A DNA stretch of 64,000 bases, from contig SFKY01000004.1 of NCBI GenBank assembly GCA_004554665.1, forward strand, positions 1 through 64,000, given 5' to 3'. Shown piece by piece: positions 27,301 to 35,595 of the stretch. A model generated the notes under the pieces. The model saw nothing but the letters and a program-made list of their open reading frames with translations, made no database searches and was not told the DNA's origin. Numbering within the stretch: the first letter of the stretch is position 1; every line of letters starts with the position of its first letter. The position numbers were made by a program, and so were the translations under genes. This DNA is from Bacteroidales bacterium. GTDB lineage: Bacteria > Bacteroidota > Bacteroidia > Bacteroidales > Bacteroidaceae.

Positions 27301-27584
27301 CGGTGGGCTGCATGGCCGAAGTGACCCTCAACGGACAGCAGCTCGGAACGTTGTGGAAGCAGCCCTATACCATCGACCTGACCCCCGCATTGAGGAAAAA
27401 GAACAACCGCTTGCAGGTGAAAGTCGTCAATCTCTGGGTCAACCGCGTGATTGGCGACAAGCAGCCCGGCGTTAAGCAAAAGTACACGTGGGCTTCTTAC
27501 AACGGAGCATTCCGCGCCACATCGCCTCTCCATCCATCGGGACTCATGGGACCTGTCCGGCTGGTGCAGGTCGCACCCCGGTAA
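24327..27584 (+). CDS. GH106-like alpha-L-rhamnosidase
   Basis: A 1085-residue exported protein (signal peptide to about residue 22). The N-terminal catalytic region begins with PRVWWHWMNGNISREGI, DLTWMHRVGIAGFHLFDAG and PSSPGWSNTGGPWV, the typical opening of GH106 proteins. A discoidin-like insert follows (about 230-340), then the rest of the barrel (LLIDSYEAGNQTW near 450, GAMWAEKRADLSMYECD near 555), and a beta-sandwich domain near the end (GTATYEKTFSL, NRVIGDKQPGV). Known GH106 enzymes release alpha-L-rhamnose from rhamnogalacturonan or related glycans. Last gene of its operon, closed by the hairpin at 27596. Confidence 0.86.
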   Translation: MKTSIRHFAVAGLMLCALPTLSQPSASLLDGFTQPPHEARPRVWWHWMNGNISREGIYKDLTWMHRVGIAGFHLFDAGLSTPQIVPKRITYMTPEWKDCFRYALHLADSLGMSVAIPSSPGWSNTGGPWVKPENAMKKLTWRTLRLKGGQKICEPLPDLFTTTGIFQNVAKADIDRFVCAKDVAVVAVRLPEADRDLRDLQATVQASNGTPTVKMLTDGDLNQSVRIGPDTDGRLYVQYRFDRPQQIKALSIADGRWRSTWNSWSAPVLYHLESSADGTHFTRVCDIPQSGAPQQTIDIPPTTAQYFRVVCDEPEADKTGTFFNLSELVLYTTGRIHFAEERAGFTSFGDLDLFPIPSVTDLPTVDDVVVLTDHVDADGRLQWEAPPGNWMVYRFGWSLTGKKNGPASPEATGLEVDKMDAVAVRDFFEHYLAMYHDASGGAIGDHGVRYLLIDSYEAGNQTWTPRLPREFERRRGYSLYRWLPVLVGQPIGSVAQSEQFLYDWRQTIGELLEENLYGVAAEVAREHKLGTYFESHENGRQLLADGIAIKSRADIPMGAMWAEKRADLSMYECDIRETASTAHIYGKRMVAGEAFTADGRKETCYTFYPGNLKPIADYLMGCGLNRFVIHESAHQPVDGKRPGLALAIYGQWFNRHETWAEYAKVWTDYLARSSYMLQQGDYVADVAYYYGGDNSVNGRFGHNHPKVPRQYSFDYVNPQSLIQEFGFDGTHLVTRAGMKYRLLVIDPQVTHVTVPELRKLAQLARAGAPICGNRPTVQPNLMGDDAEWQRLVADIWDAGRPHVITGKTVAEALDMLGVAPDFCYNQQDSIRWIHRRTADADIYWVANARDEALQTAFSLRVSGKRPELWNAEDGTVRPVGYAIADGRTTVHVDMKPYDAFFLVFRDEATAASYTPAVEQELPVLTLDTDWTVRFQEGMGAPSGAVPMPRLQSYTEIDDEAIRYFSGTATYEKTFSLPTKIDKRSRYVLDLGAVGCMAEVTLNGQQLGTLWKQPYTIDLTPALRKKNNRLQVKVVNLWVNRVIGDKQPGVKQKYTWASYNGAFRATSPLHPSGLMGPVRLVQVAPR

Positions 27585-27595
27585 GCACAAAAATG

Positions 27596-27630
27596 TAACA
27601 CCGTCCAAGGCCGCTGCCCGGACGGTGTTA
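27596..27630. terminator. Convergent terminator between GH106 and lipoprotein genes
   Basis: TAACACCGTCC pairs with GGACGGTGTTA, followed by a short T-rich tract on the plus strand. Confidence 0.8.
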
Positions 27631-27676
27631 CCGTTTTAGATACCTATGGGTTAGGCTTTATAGCCTTCTTGTTGCC

Positions 27677-29347
27677 TTATTTCTTCACAAACTTCATGCC
27701 CTCGCTGTTGCTGCCATTGTAGTTGGCCTGATAGATCAGGTCATAGACCGAGTTGCCGTGTACGATGCTGGCAGGGTCTGATGAGGTAGCCTTGGCGATA
27801 GACAGTCCGCAGACATAGTACTTGCCTATCTTCTGACCGTCGGGGAGGAAGTTGTACTGCAGCGTGCGCATGTCGCCGCTCAGCTTGAACCAAATCCACG
27901 CATAACCCGTAGCGGAGAAGTCGAGCGGAGAGAAGTTGTAGCCGCCCCATGAGAGGCCGGAAGTGGTCTCAGGCAGGTAGACAGCATACGGATTGGCTGT
28001 CTGGCCGGTGGGCTGAGGCTCTCTGGCATCTACCATGAAACCTACCTTTACCGTGTGGGCATCGTAGTCGATGGCCACGGTTCCGCTCATGATGGTATTG
28101 AAGTAAAGTCCCTTCACACCGATATTGTTGGTGTAGACTGAACCATCCTCATCGGTCAGCGTCTCAGCCTTCAGCGGAGCTCCGAAGTTCACCGTGGTCA
28201 CGTTGGCTCCCTCGCTGCCGCCATAATACTTGTTGGGGTCGAAGCGTTTGGAGTACAAGTCCCACTCGCCCATGAAGTCTGCCGGACCAATCTGCGTGAT
28301 GGTGTACTTGCGGCCGTTGTCGAGCGTCATGGTTCCCTTTCTTACACTGCCGGAGGTGTTGGCCTCGATGGTGATGGTGCCGTTGGCAAGCGCCATCCAC
28401 TTCGGGCCGTCCACAAAGTTACCCAATACGTCGGTGATGGTATGCGCTGCATCGTCCATCCACAGGTCGTACTCTCTGGAGTCAAAGTCTACGGTAGATG
28501 TCACAGCGTTTTCCTGACCGGGCTGTATGGCCGAAGCGGTGAAAAGGCCTGAGAAAGCAGAATTGTCGATGGTCGCGCCTACCGTCACGTCCTTGAATCC
28601 GGCGGTGCTGGGCCATACCAGCGCGTAGGCGGTGGCTGTCTTGGCTTGTGCGTCTACCGATGTGGGCGTAATCACAATGTCGCCAAACTCAGAGGCACCG
28701 GGCTCGCTGCTTGTTACGGCCTCGGCCAGTTCCACGCATGCCTTGTTGATGAGGCTGCTGCTGCCATCTTTCTGCTTCAGCGTAATCTTGGTATTGGTGA
28801 GCGAGGGAGCATCGGCATCGTCGGGGAACTGCACCGTGAGTTTGACGATAGCTGTCTTGTAAGCCAGTGTGACGTTGGCGCTTTCGCCCACGGGCGCTGA
28901 AGCCGCCAGACAGGTATGCTTGCGGATGAAGTCCTCGGTTCCGTCTTGCGAACTCAAGTCATCCACCACGGGCTTGTTGTCGTAGTTGATGCTGTTGGCA
29001 GGATTGTCCCAGTAGAGGAGCATGGTCGTGGCCGCATTGGGCACAGCGATGTTGCGGCCGCTGAAGGTTGCCGTGCCGCCGTCGGCTTTCTCGCACAGCA
29101 GGGTCTGCTGGCGCCCTACCTTTTGGCCGGCACTGTTCACGAAGTTGACGCGCAGGATATCGTTGGCCGCAAAGGTGCTGACAGCGCCGAAACCTCTTTG
29201 CGAGGGCATGGCTGCCGTTACGGTCAGGTTTTTGTAGCTGGCATCCCGGTCAGAGAACTGTTTTACATCCTCAGCGCCGTCATCGCATGCGGCAAAGGCA
29301 AACAGTGCCACCAGAATGGAAGCGTATGACAATAGTTTCTTTTTCAT
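27677..29347 (-). CDS. Fimbrillin-like surface lipoprotein of SusCD locus A
   Basis: A 556-residue lipoprotein (lipobox FAAC, Cys21) followed by DDGAED, an acidic surface-export signal. The N-terminal part (about 40-290) resembles fimbrillin/Mfa-like domains (FAANDILRVNF, ATFSGRNIAVP). A middle segment (about 300-350) with MTLDNGRKYTITQIG looks like a BACON-type domain, and the rest is a beta-rich unknown domain. It is the third gene after SusC and SusD, the place of SusE/SusF-type glycan-binding proteins, so a surface glycan-binding role is inferred. No enzyme follows. Confidence 0.75.
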   Translation of the reverse strand: MKKKLLSYASILVALFAFAACDDGAEDVKQFSDRDASYKNLTVTAAMPSQRGFGAVSTFAANDILRVNFVNSAGQKVGRQQTLLCEKADGGTATFSGRNIAVPNAATTMLLYWDNPANSINYDNKPVVDDLSSQDGTEDFIRKHTCLAASAPVGESANVTLAYKTAIVKLTVQFPDDADAPSLTNTKITLKQKDGSSSLINKACVELAEAVTSSEPGASEFGDIVITPTSVDAQAKTATAYALVWPSTAGFKDVTVGATIDNSAFSGLFTASAIQPGQENAVTSTVDFDSREYDLWMDDAAHTITDVLGNFVDGPKWMALANGTITIEANTSGSVRKGTMTLDNGRKYTITQIGPADFMGEWDLYSKRFDPNKYYGGSEGANVTTVNFGAPLKAETLTDEDGSVYTNNIGVKGLYFNTIMSGTVAIDYDAHTVKVGFMVDAREPQPTGQTANPYAVYLPETTSGLSWGGYNFSPLDFSATGYAWIWFKLSGDMRTLQYNFLPDGQKIGKYYVCGLSIAKATSSDPASIVHGNSVYDLIYQANYNGSNSEGMKFVKK

Positions 29348-29382
29348 GATGCTTTGTTTTTTGTTAGGTTTGTTTCCTTGTT

Positions 29383-29427
29383 GGCCGGGGCGGGCAGATG
29401 GTCTGTGACCTGCTGCCCGCTTTGGCC
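29383..29427 (-). terminator. Intercistronic hairpin between SusD and lipoprotein genes
   Basis: GCGGGCAG pairs with CTGCCCGC, extended by GGCC/GGCC. It lies in the 97-base gap after the SusD stop and has no T-run, so it is more likely an attenuator or mRNA-stability stem than a full terminator. Confidence 0.45.
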
Positions 29428-29444
29428 TACTTGTTCACTCTGGT

Positions 29445-31121
29445 TTATTCGATAGTCTTCCAGTAGGGATTGCCCAGACGCTCCTTTTGCGGAATCTCCC
29501 ATGTGAAGTGTGAGATGCCCGTGTTGCTCCAGTGGTTGGCACCACGTGGGTTTTGGGCACCCCAGCGCTTCTGGTTGAAGAACGCCCAGTCGCCTTCGCC
29601 CCACATCTCGATGCGCCACTGCAGCTTGATCATGTCCATCAGGCTCTTGCCGGCCATCGTGTTGGCGCAAGTCATGGTTTCTGCGCCCGGCAATGTGCGT
29701 GCAGCGAGCAGCTTGTCGAGCGTCTCCTTGGCCTTGGCCTCCTGACCGCTCTGTGCGTACGCCTCTGCCAGCATCAGCCATACGGCCGAGGAGCGCAGAT
29801 AGATGTTGTCGGAGGTGGTGTACTGGTTGGTATGGTTCTTCCCGTTGTGCTCGATGGCCGAGCTTGCGGCCCACTTCAGCGTGGTGTAGGCCGGGATGGT
29901 GTAGGAGAACCATGTAGAGTCGTTGTTCTCGTAAGAGTAGATGGGATAGTTCTCGAAGTCTTCAGACAGAATGCAGGCCTTGCGGCAGTCGTTGTCCGAC
30001 AGAGCGTCGTAGATACCCTTGTCCACTTGGTAGTAGCCGCTGGGTCCATTCTTGAGGGTGTTGAAGCCACAGTTGGTCCAGAAGATGTTGGACGAGCCGC
30101 GGGCACCGCCAAAGATAGCCTCCGGATTCTTTTCCAGGTTGTAGAAGGCATTCTCCTCAGCATTAAACTCCTTGCCGCACCATCCGTTGTCGTTGCGGGC
30201 GGCCACACTGGGCAGCAGCGCCTCGTTCATGCCATAGTCCTCGGCCTTGATAAAGTTGGGATAATGGGTGAGCAGGTCGTTGGCAGCTTCGATTACGGTG
30301 CTGTAATCCTTCATGTCCAGCGCGGCACGGGCACGATAGTACTGGGCCACGCCGCAGTCGATGGCGTAGATCTTGTCTGACTCCTTGCCTACGAGATACC
30401 CCTTGTCGCCGAGGTCAGACTCGTGGAAACTCTTCACAGCCTTGGCAAAGGCATCCTTGATCCAAGCCCATGTGTCGGCCACCGACAGCGGCTCTTTGGG
30501 TGAGTTGTAGGCGTAGGTATCGTAGATAGGCCAGCCCTGCTTGGTGGTCGATGTCACGTCCTGCAAGTCGGTATAGCGCTCCATCAGCGCCAGATAGCCT
30601 ATGGCCTGCATGGTAAGGCACTGTGCCTGATACCGTTTCATGAGTTTGTTTTCGCCCACGTTCTCGTCGGTGAGGTATTCCATCGGCTTGAGGGCAGCCG
30701 CAATCTTGTAGACCGGCCCCAGATAGTAGCCATAGTTCTGGATATCGTCATCGCTCTCCCAGTAGGTCACGCTGGGGCTGTTCTGGTACCACTGGTTGTA
30801 GGTACCCTTAAAGGCAGAGGTGCCCTCTACCACGTCGCCAGACTGGATGAAGCGGCGTAACTCGAAGTTAGACTCATACGCATAACTGTTGGAGTAGCCT
30901 CCGTTGAGCGCGGCGTTGTAGATATTGATGTAGCCGGGCAGTCCGCTCACCATACCTTCGAGCACCAGTTTGATTTTCTCTTCATCTCCTTCTTGCAGAA
31001 GCTTGTTGATATCGTCATCCGTAAAGTAGTTGGGATTGGTGACATCGAGCTTGCCGCTACATGCCGTGAGCCCTATGGCACACAGGGCTATGGCAAATAT
31101 GTTTTTGAATATCTTTTTCAT
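29445..31121 (-). CDS. SusD/RagB-like glycan-binding lipoprotein (locus A)
   Basis: A 558-residue outer-membrane lipoprotein (lipobox LTAC, Cys21). SusD features: LDVTNPNYFTDDDINKLL at the start, helical TPR-like stretches including MKRYQAQCLTMQAIGYLALMERY, YYRARAALDMKDYSTVIEAANDLL near 250, and the closing RIEMWGEGDWAFFNQKRWG motif. SusD proteins cap the SusC channel and hand glycans to it. It sits 24 bases after the SusC gene and before the fimbrillin-like lipoprotein, in one minus-strand operon. No hybrid two-component regulator or dedicated hydrolase is linked. Confidence 0.93.
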   Translation of the reverse strand: MKKIFKNIFAIALCAIGLTACSGKLDVTNPNYFTDDDINKLLQEGDEEKIKLVLEGMVSGLPGYINIYNAALNGGYSNSYAYESNFELRRFIQSGDVVEGTSAFKGTYNQWYQNSPSVTYWESDDDIQNYGYYLGPVYKIAAALKPMEYLTDENVGENKLMKRYQAQCLTMQAIGYLALMERYTDLQDVTSTTKQGWPIYDTYAYNSPKEPLSVADTWAWIKDAFAKAVKSFHESDLGDKGYLVGKESDKIYAIDCGVAQYYRARAALDMKDYSTVIEAANDLLTHYPNFIKAEDYGMNEALLPSVAARNDNGWCGKEFNAEENAFYNLEKNPEAIFGGARGSSNIFWTNCGFNTLKNGPSGYYQVDKGIYDALSDNDCRKACILSEDFENYPIYSYENNDSTWFSYTIPAYTTLKWAASSAIEHNGKNHTNQYTTSDNIYLRSSAVWLMLAEAYAQSGQEAKAKETLDKLLAARTLPGAETMTCANTMAGKSLMDMIKLQWRIEMWGEGDWAFFNQKRWGAQNPRGANHWSNTGISHFTWEIPQKERLGNPYWKTIE

Positions 31122-31145
31122 ATCGTTGTGATTGATCGTATGTAG

Positions 31146-34100
31146 TTAGAATTCGAGGTTTACACCCAGTGTGATGGTCTGCATCTGGGGATAGACGTAG
31201 GTGTCGAGCTCCTTACCGCCGATGGACGACATCGAGGGGTCGATACCCTTGCCGGCCGAGAACAGCAGCACGTTGTCTGCCGATACAAAGGCGCGCAACT
31301 TGCTCACGCCTATCTTGCTCAGCAGGCGCTTGGGCACGGTGTAGCCGAGCGTAATATTCTTGATGCGGAAGTAGGAAGCATCGAAGAGCGCCATGTCGGT
31401 ATAGCAGTGAGAGCCGGGGAGATAGGCTCCGTCCAGATAGTAGGTACCGCCAGAACTGTTGAACCACTGCATCGGGTACTTGGCGCCAGTGTTGTCGGGC
31501 GACCAGGTCTCGCCCACGATATCCTTGGATACGGGGATGCCCGTAGACGACATGGTAGAACCGCGGTAGAGATGCTGCGCATACTCCATCGAGAAGAATT
31601 TGCCGCCTATCTGGTAGGCTGCCACGATACCCAGGTCGAAGTCCTTGTAGCGCAAGGTGGTGGTAAGACCGCCCATCCAAGCCGGGATGGCGCTGCCCAC
31701 CTCGTACTCTGAGGCATCGGCGGCCACGGTGGTCTTCACGTTCTCGCCCTGCTGGTATTCGGCATACCGTCCGCCGTGTGCATAGCTGCCGTTGGCATCG
31801 GGATGCACGTCGGCATAGGTCACGCGGTGCCAGTACATAGGCAGACCCGTGTTTTGGTCCACACCGGCATACTTATACATATACAGGCTGAAGAGGTCCT
31901 TGCCCTCGCCACGCAGATAGAAGTCGCCACGTCCGGCATGACCGGCAGTACCAGCCTGAGCCATATCCTCGGTCTGGACTATCCAGCAGCCCTGCGGTAT
32001 ATCCATCGTGTTGTCCCAGTAGGGTATCTGGTCTGCCGGCACCTCGGCCAGCGTAGTGCGGTAGTGGGTACCGTTGATGCCCACGCTCCATGTCCAGTCC
32101 TTGGTGCGGATGATGTCGCCGTCCAACTCTATTTCTATACCCGTATTGCGCACCTTGGCGGCGTTCTTCTGCAGGGTGGTGTTGCCCATGTTGGCGAGCG
32201 GAGACACCATCTGGTTGTAGAGCGCGTTGGTGGTCAGGTTGTTGTAGTAGTCGATGGCACCGGTGATTCTGCTGTTGAAGAGCGAGAAGTCCACACCGAG
32301 GTCAAACTGGTGTATCGTCTCCCATGTCAGGTCATCTCTTACCAGTCCGCTGTTGGTGATCTTGTAGGTAGAGGGCGTACCCGTACCTGATGAGCTCTGT
32401 GTCCACGTAGCCACACCGTAGCTCCATGTCTTGTTCAGATAATAGCTGGTCAGACCGTTGGAGTTACCCGTCACACCGTAGCTGAAACGCAGCTTGGCAT
32501 TGTCGAGCCATGTCTTGGCCGACTTCAGGAACGGCTCCTCCGAGAAGCGCCAGCCACCGCCTACCGACCAGAAGGTACCCCAGCGGTTGTCCTTGGTAAA
32601 CTTGGAAGAGGCATCGCGGCGCAGCGAGCCCGAAGCATAGTAGCGCTCAGCGTAGTTGTAGTTCACACGGCCCAGGTACGACTCGGTGCGGTATGTGTTG
32701 AGCGACCATCCCGGCGTGGTTGAGTTCTCGCCGCCGTACGAAGTGTAGCGTCCCACGAAGTTGCCGGGGATGATATAGCCCGGGATGAGCTCGTAGGTAG
32801 AACCGAAGTTCACGTCCTTGCGGTCCAGGTCCTCATACTCGTGGCCGAGCATGGCATCCACATGGTGCTTGTCGATGTCCTGGTTGTACGAGAGCAGCTG
32901 CTGCGTGTTGATGATACGGCGGTTGTAGGTCTTGATACCGATGCTACCCGTACCTGCGGCACGTCCGGCCACGCTGTTCATGTACGATGTGCGGCGCCAG
33001 TTCTGCTCATCCATGTTGAAGCGGATGGAGAAGGTGAAGTATCTTAGGAAGTCGATGTCTGCGAAGAGGCGGCTCGTCCACGTCTTGATGGCCTGCTGCT
33101 CCATATTGGTCTCGGTCACAAACATGTAGTCGCTGCTGAATGCGCGGTAAGCCACGTGGTCCTCGCCCAAGGGTGAGTACGACTTGTTGTACACGTTGAG
33201 CAGCTTCTTGCCGTCAGCATCGGTGGCTATGGTGCCGTCCTCGTTCATCTGGTAGATGGGGAATATGGGCTGGTAACCCTTCACATTGAGCATGGCGTTG
33301 CCCGATGCGCCACCGATCTGTCGCGAGCCCCACTTGCCGGCCTGGGCCCTGGTCTTGGTGTCCGAGTAAGAGATGTTGGCACCCAGCTTGATCCACGGGA
33401 ATATCTTGGCCTCCATGTTGGCGCGGCCGCTGTAGCGGCGGTACGAACTGGCCACCAGGAACGACGGGTCGTCCTGATATCCCAGCGAGTAGTAGTAGCG
33501 CAGCTTGTCGGTGCCGCCGCTGGCCGAGAGGTTGTACTCCTGACGGAAGGCGTTGCGGAAGAGCAGGTCGGCCGCGTCGTCATCGTAGAGCAGTCGGGCG
33601 TTGGGGTTGATGCGTCCCGTCTCGGGATCCACGAGATAAGCCCCGCTCATGGTCGAGCTCGAGTTGGTGCCCGACCCTGTGTTGGTGTAGATGGCACCCG
33701 GCACGCTGTAGGCCATGTTGTTTTTCAGCAGGTTCATCTGGAATGCCGTCTCGCTGTTGTTGTAGTCAAACAGGTGCTGGCTCGCGAAGAGGCGTGCCTC
33801 GGCATCCGTATGGTTAGGTGTGAGCGTGTTGGTATAGTAGTAGCCGTTGGCGTCAACGCCCGGCAGACCTGTACCGTTCACACCATAGCGGTAAGAGTTG
33901 TAGATACTCTTCCAGACATACTCGTAGTACTCGGCAGCCGAGTCGATCGAGTTGGTGTTGTAGTTGCCAATTGAGTTCCATCCCCATCTGCCCTCAAACG
34001 AAATCTTGGCCTTGCCGCTCTGTCCGCGCTTGGTGGTGATGAGCACCACGCCGTTGGCACCGCGCGAGCCGTAGAGCGCCGTAGAGGCGGCATCCTTGAG

Positions 34101-34826
34101 CACGGAGATAGAGGCGATGTCCTCGGGGTTGAGCTGCGACAGCGGGTTCTCGTAAGTAGAGTTGGTCTGCTGGGCCACACCGTCGACCACGATGAGCGCA
34201 GCGGCCGATGCACCGTTGGTGGAGCTCACACCACGGATGCGGATGGCCATATCGTAACCCGGCTGGCCGTCTACCGAAGCCACACGGATACCGGGAGCGG
34301 CACCCTCCAGGGCACGTGATACGGTGGTGGTGTTCTGTACCGCGATGTTCTCGGCCTTTACAGCCGTCATGGCACCCGTCAGGTCTTTCTTTTTCTGGGT
34401 ACCGTAGGCCACTACTACCACTTCGTCCAGACTCTCGGAGTCTTCCTCCAAACGCACGGTCACCGTGTTGCCTTTCACCGCCACTGTCTGGGGCTTGAAT
34501 CCCACGTAGGTCACATTGATCTGTGCGCCCGGTTTGATAGAGAGGGTAAATTTACCGTCCAGATTGGTGATGGTACCGTTGTTGGGTACACCCTTTTCCA
34601 CAACCGTGGCACCTACTACGGGTTCTCCGTTGTTGTCCAACACCGTACCCGTGATGCTCTTCTTGGCTTGCTGTACGGCAAGCGACTGGTTTTCGTTCAC
34701 ATTGTCACGCTCGTCTGCCGATGCGGACAGTGGGGTCATCACACACAGGGAAGCAGCGAACACCAACGTCCACCGCTTGGCCGTGTTCAAAACGCCCATT
34801 GAACTTCTTGCTTGTTTTTCGTCCAT
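31146..34826 (-). CDS. SusC/RagA TonB-linked outer-membrane transporter (locus A)
   Basis: A 1226-residue TonB-dependent transporter. The N-terminal stretch MDEKQARSSMGVLNTAKRW precedes the signal helix. Next come a carboxypeptidase-regulatory-like domain (ITGTVLDNNGEPVVGATV), the TonB box area (LDEVVVVAYGTQKKKDLTG), the plug (LIVVDGV, ISVLKDAASTALYGSRGAN) and a long beta-barrel ending in LGVNLEF. Length is at the upper end for SusC. The gene is first in the operon SusC-SusD-lipoprotein and is divergent from a second SusCD pair. Its start region MDEK and the AT-rich leader before it resemble those of the second SusC. Substrate unknown. Confidence 0.95.
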   Translation of the reverse strand: MDEKQARSSMGVLNTAKRWTLVFAASLCVMTPLSASADERDNVNENQSLAVQQAKKSITGTVLDNNGEPVVGATVVEKGVPNNGTITNLDGKFTLSIKPGAQINVTYVGFKPQTVAVKGNTVTVRLEEDSESLDEVVVVAYGTQKKKDLTGAMTAVKAENIAVQNTTTVSRALEGAAPGIRVASVDGQPGYDMAIRIRGVSSTNGASAAALIVVDGVAQQTNSTYENPLSQLNPEDIASISVLKDAASTALYGSRGANGVVLITTKRGQSGKAKISFEGRWGWNSIGNYNTNSIDSAAEYYEYVWKSIYNSYRYGVNGTGLPGVDANGYYYTNTLTPNHTDAEARLFASQHLFDYNNSETAFQMNLLKNNMAYSVPGAIYTNTGSGTNSSSTMSGAYLVDPETGRINPNARLLYDDDAADLLFRNAFRQEYNLSASGGTDKLRYYYSLGYQDDPSFLVASSYRRYSGRANMEAKIFPWIKLGANISYSDTKTRAQAGKWGSRQIGGASGNAMLNVKGYQPIFPIYQMNEDGTIATDADGKKLLNVYNKSYSPLGEDHVAYRAFSSDYMFVTETNMEQQAIKTWTSRLFADIDFLRYFTFSIRFNMDEQNWRRTSYMNSVAGRAAGTGSIGIKTYNRRIINTQQLLSYNQDIDKHHVDAMLGHEYEDLDRKDVNFGSTYELIPGYIIPGNFVGRYTSYGGENSTTPGWSLNTYRTESYLGRVNYNYAERYYASGSLRRDASSKFTKDNRWGTFWSVGGGWRFSEEPFLKSAKTWLDNAKLRFSYGVTGNSNGLTSYYLNKTWSYGVATWTQSSSGTGTPSTYKITNSGLVRDDLTWETIHQFDLGVDFSLFNSRITGAIDYYNNLTTNALYNQMVSPLANMGNTTLQKNAAKVRNTGIEIELDGDIIRTKDWTWSVGINGTHYRTTLAEVPADQIPYWDNTMDIPQGCWIVQTEDMAQAGTAGHAGRGDFYLRGEGKDLFSLYMYKYAGVDQNTGLPMYWHRVTYADVHPDANGSYAHGGRYAEYQQGENVKTTVAADASEYEVGSAIPAWMGGLTTTLRYKDFDLGIVAAYQIGGKFFSMEYAQHLYRGSTMSSTGIPVSKDIVGETWSPDNTGAKYPMQWFNSSGGTYYLDGAYLPGSHCYTDMALFDASYFRIKNITLGYTVPKRLLSKIGVSKLRAFVSADNVLLFSAGKGIDPSMSSIGGKELDTYVYPQMQTITLGVNLEF

Positions 34827-35030
34827 AAATAATAATTTTAAGGTTTTGAATCTATGTTGTTTTTCTCTTTGCTTTTCAGGTCTTGTCGTTCATGTATCAG
34901 GCAGGTCGATGAGACAGGGTTGTCCAATACACATTGTGGGTTATCAATAGTAAGTATCCATAGGCTATCTGGTTTTAGATTTCTCGTTCTTGTAGGCTGA
35001 GGCGATGCACTTGGCAGTACATCACCGCCC

Positions 35031-35038
35031 CAAAATTA
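35031..35038 (-). promoter_or_regulatory. -7 element candidate of SusCD locus A (TAATTTTG)
   Basis: TAATTTTG on the minus strand predicts a leader of about 195 bases before the ATG at 34826. The leader ends in CCTTAAAATTATTATTT, close to the sequence before the other SusC. Confidence 0.5.
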
Positions 35039-35137
35039 GCGAATTAAAAGTAAAGTAAAAATCTTAAAAAACATTTTTTTGCTTCTCGTAGGCACATTTT
35101 TGCGCAACTAATTGCGCAGCCAGCCATCATCTTTCTT

Positions 35138-35200
35138 GGCCTAAATGCCATGATTAGCCGCGTAAAGGTGGCGTTTAGCCCACCTAAATGCCACCTTTAA
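35138..35200. repeat. 22-bp modular palindromic repeat, locus 2
   Basis: Three modules (GGCCTAAATGCCATGATT; AGCCGCGTAAAGGTGGCGTTT; AGCCCACCTAAATGCC...) with 21-22-bp spacing. The cores are in both orientations. It lies between the two divergent SusCD operons and ends where the susC remnant begins. Confidence 0.75.
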
Positions 35201-35270
35201 ACAGAAGAAGGGTTGTATATGGTATAGGTGAGTACTTCTTGCTATTTTTCTTTCTTAGTTTCTCATCCAT
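35184..35270 (-). pseudogene. Truncated susC 5' end (28 codons)
   Basis: The minus strand from 35270 reads MDEKLRKKNSKKYSP..., 28 codons to a stop at 35184. Its first 14 coding bases and the 14 bases before the ATG are identical to those of the SusC gene at 35582, after which similarity ends. The reading frame runs into the modular repeat at 35138-35200. It looks like the broken head of a third susC copy. A short peptide from it cannot be excluded. Confidence 0.6.
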
Positions 35271-35595
35271 AAATTATTATTTTATTGCTATCTGCCAATG
35301 GGCTGTTTGCGTTCACAAAATCACATTTTTTATGAAATTGCGGTGACAAATACCGAAAAAAGGACAAATATATAAGTTGTTGTCAAAAATTATTGTCTAA
35401 ATTTGTGGGCGTAAACTGCCTTGAAGGAACGAATAGTAATCACAATATAAAATCTAACAGCATGGAATAAAGAAGAAAAAGATGTAACCAAGACCCTATC
35501 TCCTGTCTGCCGACAGCGCAAGGCGGGACTCTGATGAAATGAGGAATAACAATTTTTATTAATACCTTAAAATAATAATTTATGGATGAGAAACT
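35257..35595. repeat. 28-bp perfect inverted repeat flanking a susC promoter
   Basis: Arm 35257-35284 and arm 35568-35595 are exact reverse complements over 28 bases (TAAAATAATAATTTATGGAT then GAGAAACT). The 283 bases between hold the -7 element of SusCD locus B at 35398. The right arm covers the start codon of the intact susC. This could be a duplication remnant or the ends of an invertible promoter segment; the sequence alone does not decide. Confidence 0.7.
35398..35405 (+). promoter_or_regulatory. -7 element of SusCD locus B (TAAATTTG)
   Basis: TAAATTTG fits TAnnTTTG, with TTG words about 20 bases upstream. The leader would be about 170 bases long, similar to that of the divergent locus. 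Confidence 0.55.

Noticed and set aside
35031..35038. A single shared bidirectional promoter for both SusCD operons
   Set aside because: The -7 candidates (35031 minus, 35398 plus) are about 360 bp apart, so two separate promoters are more likely.
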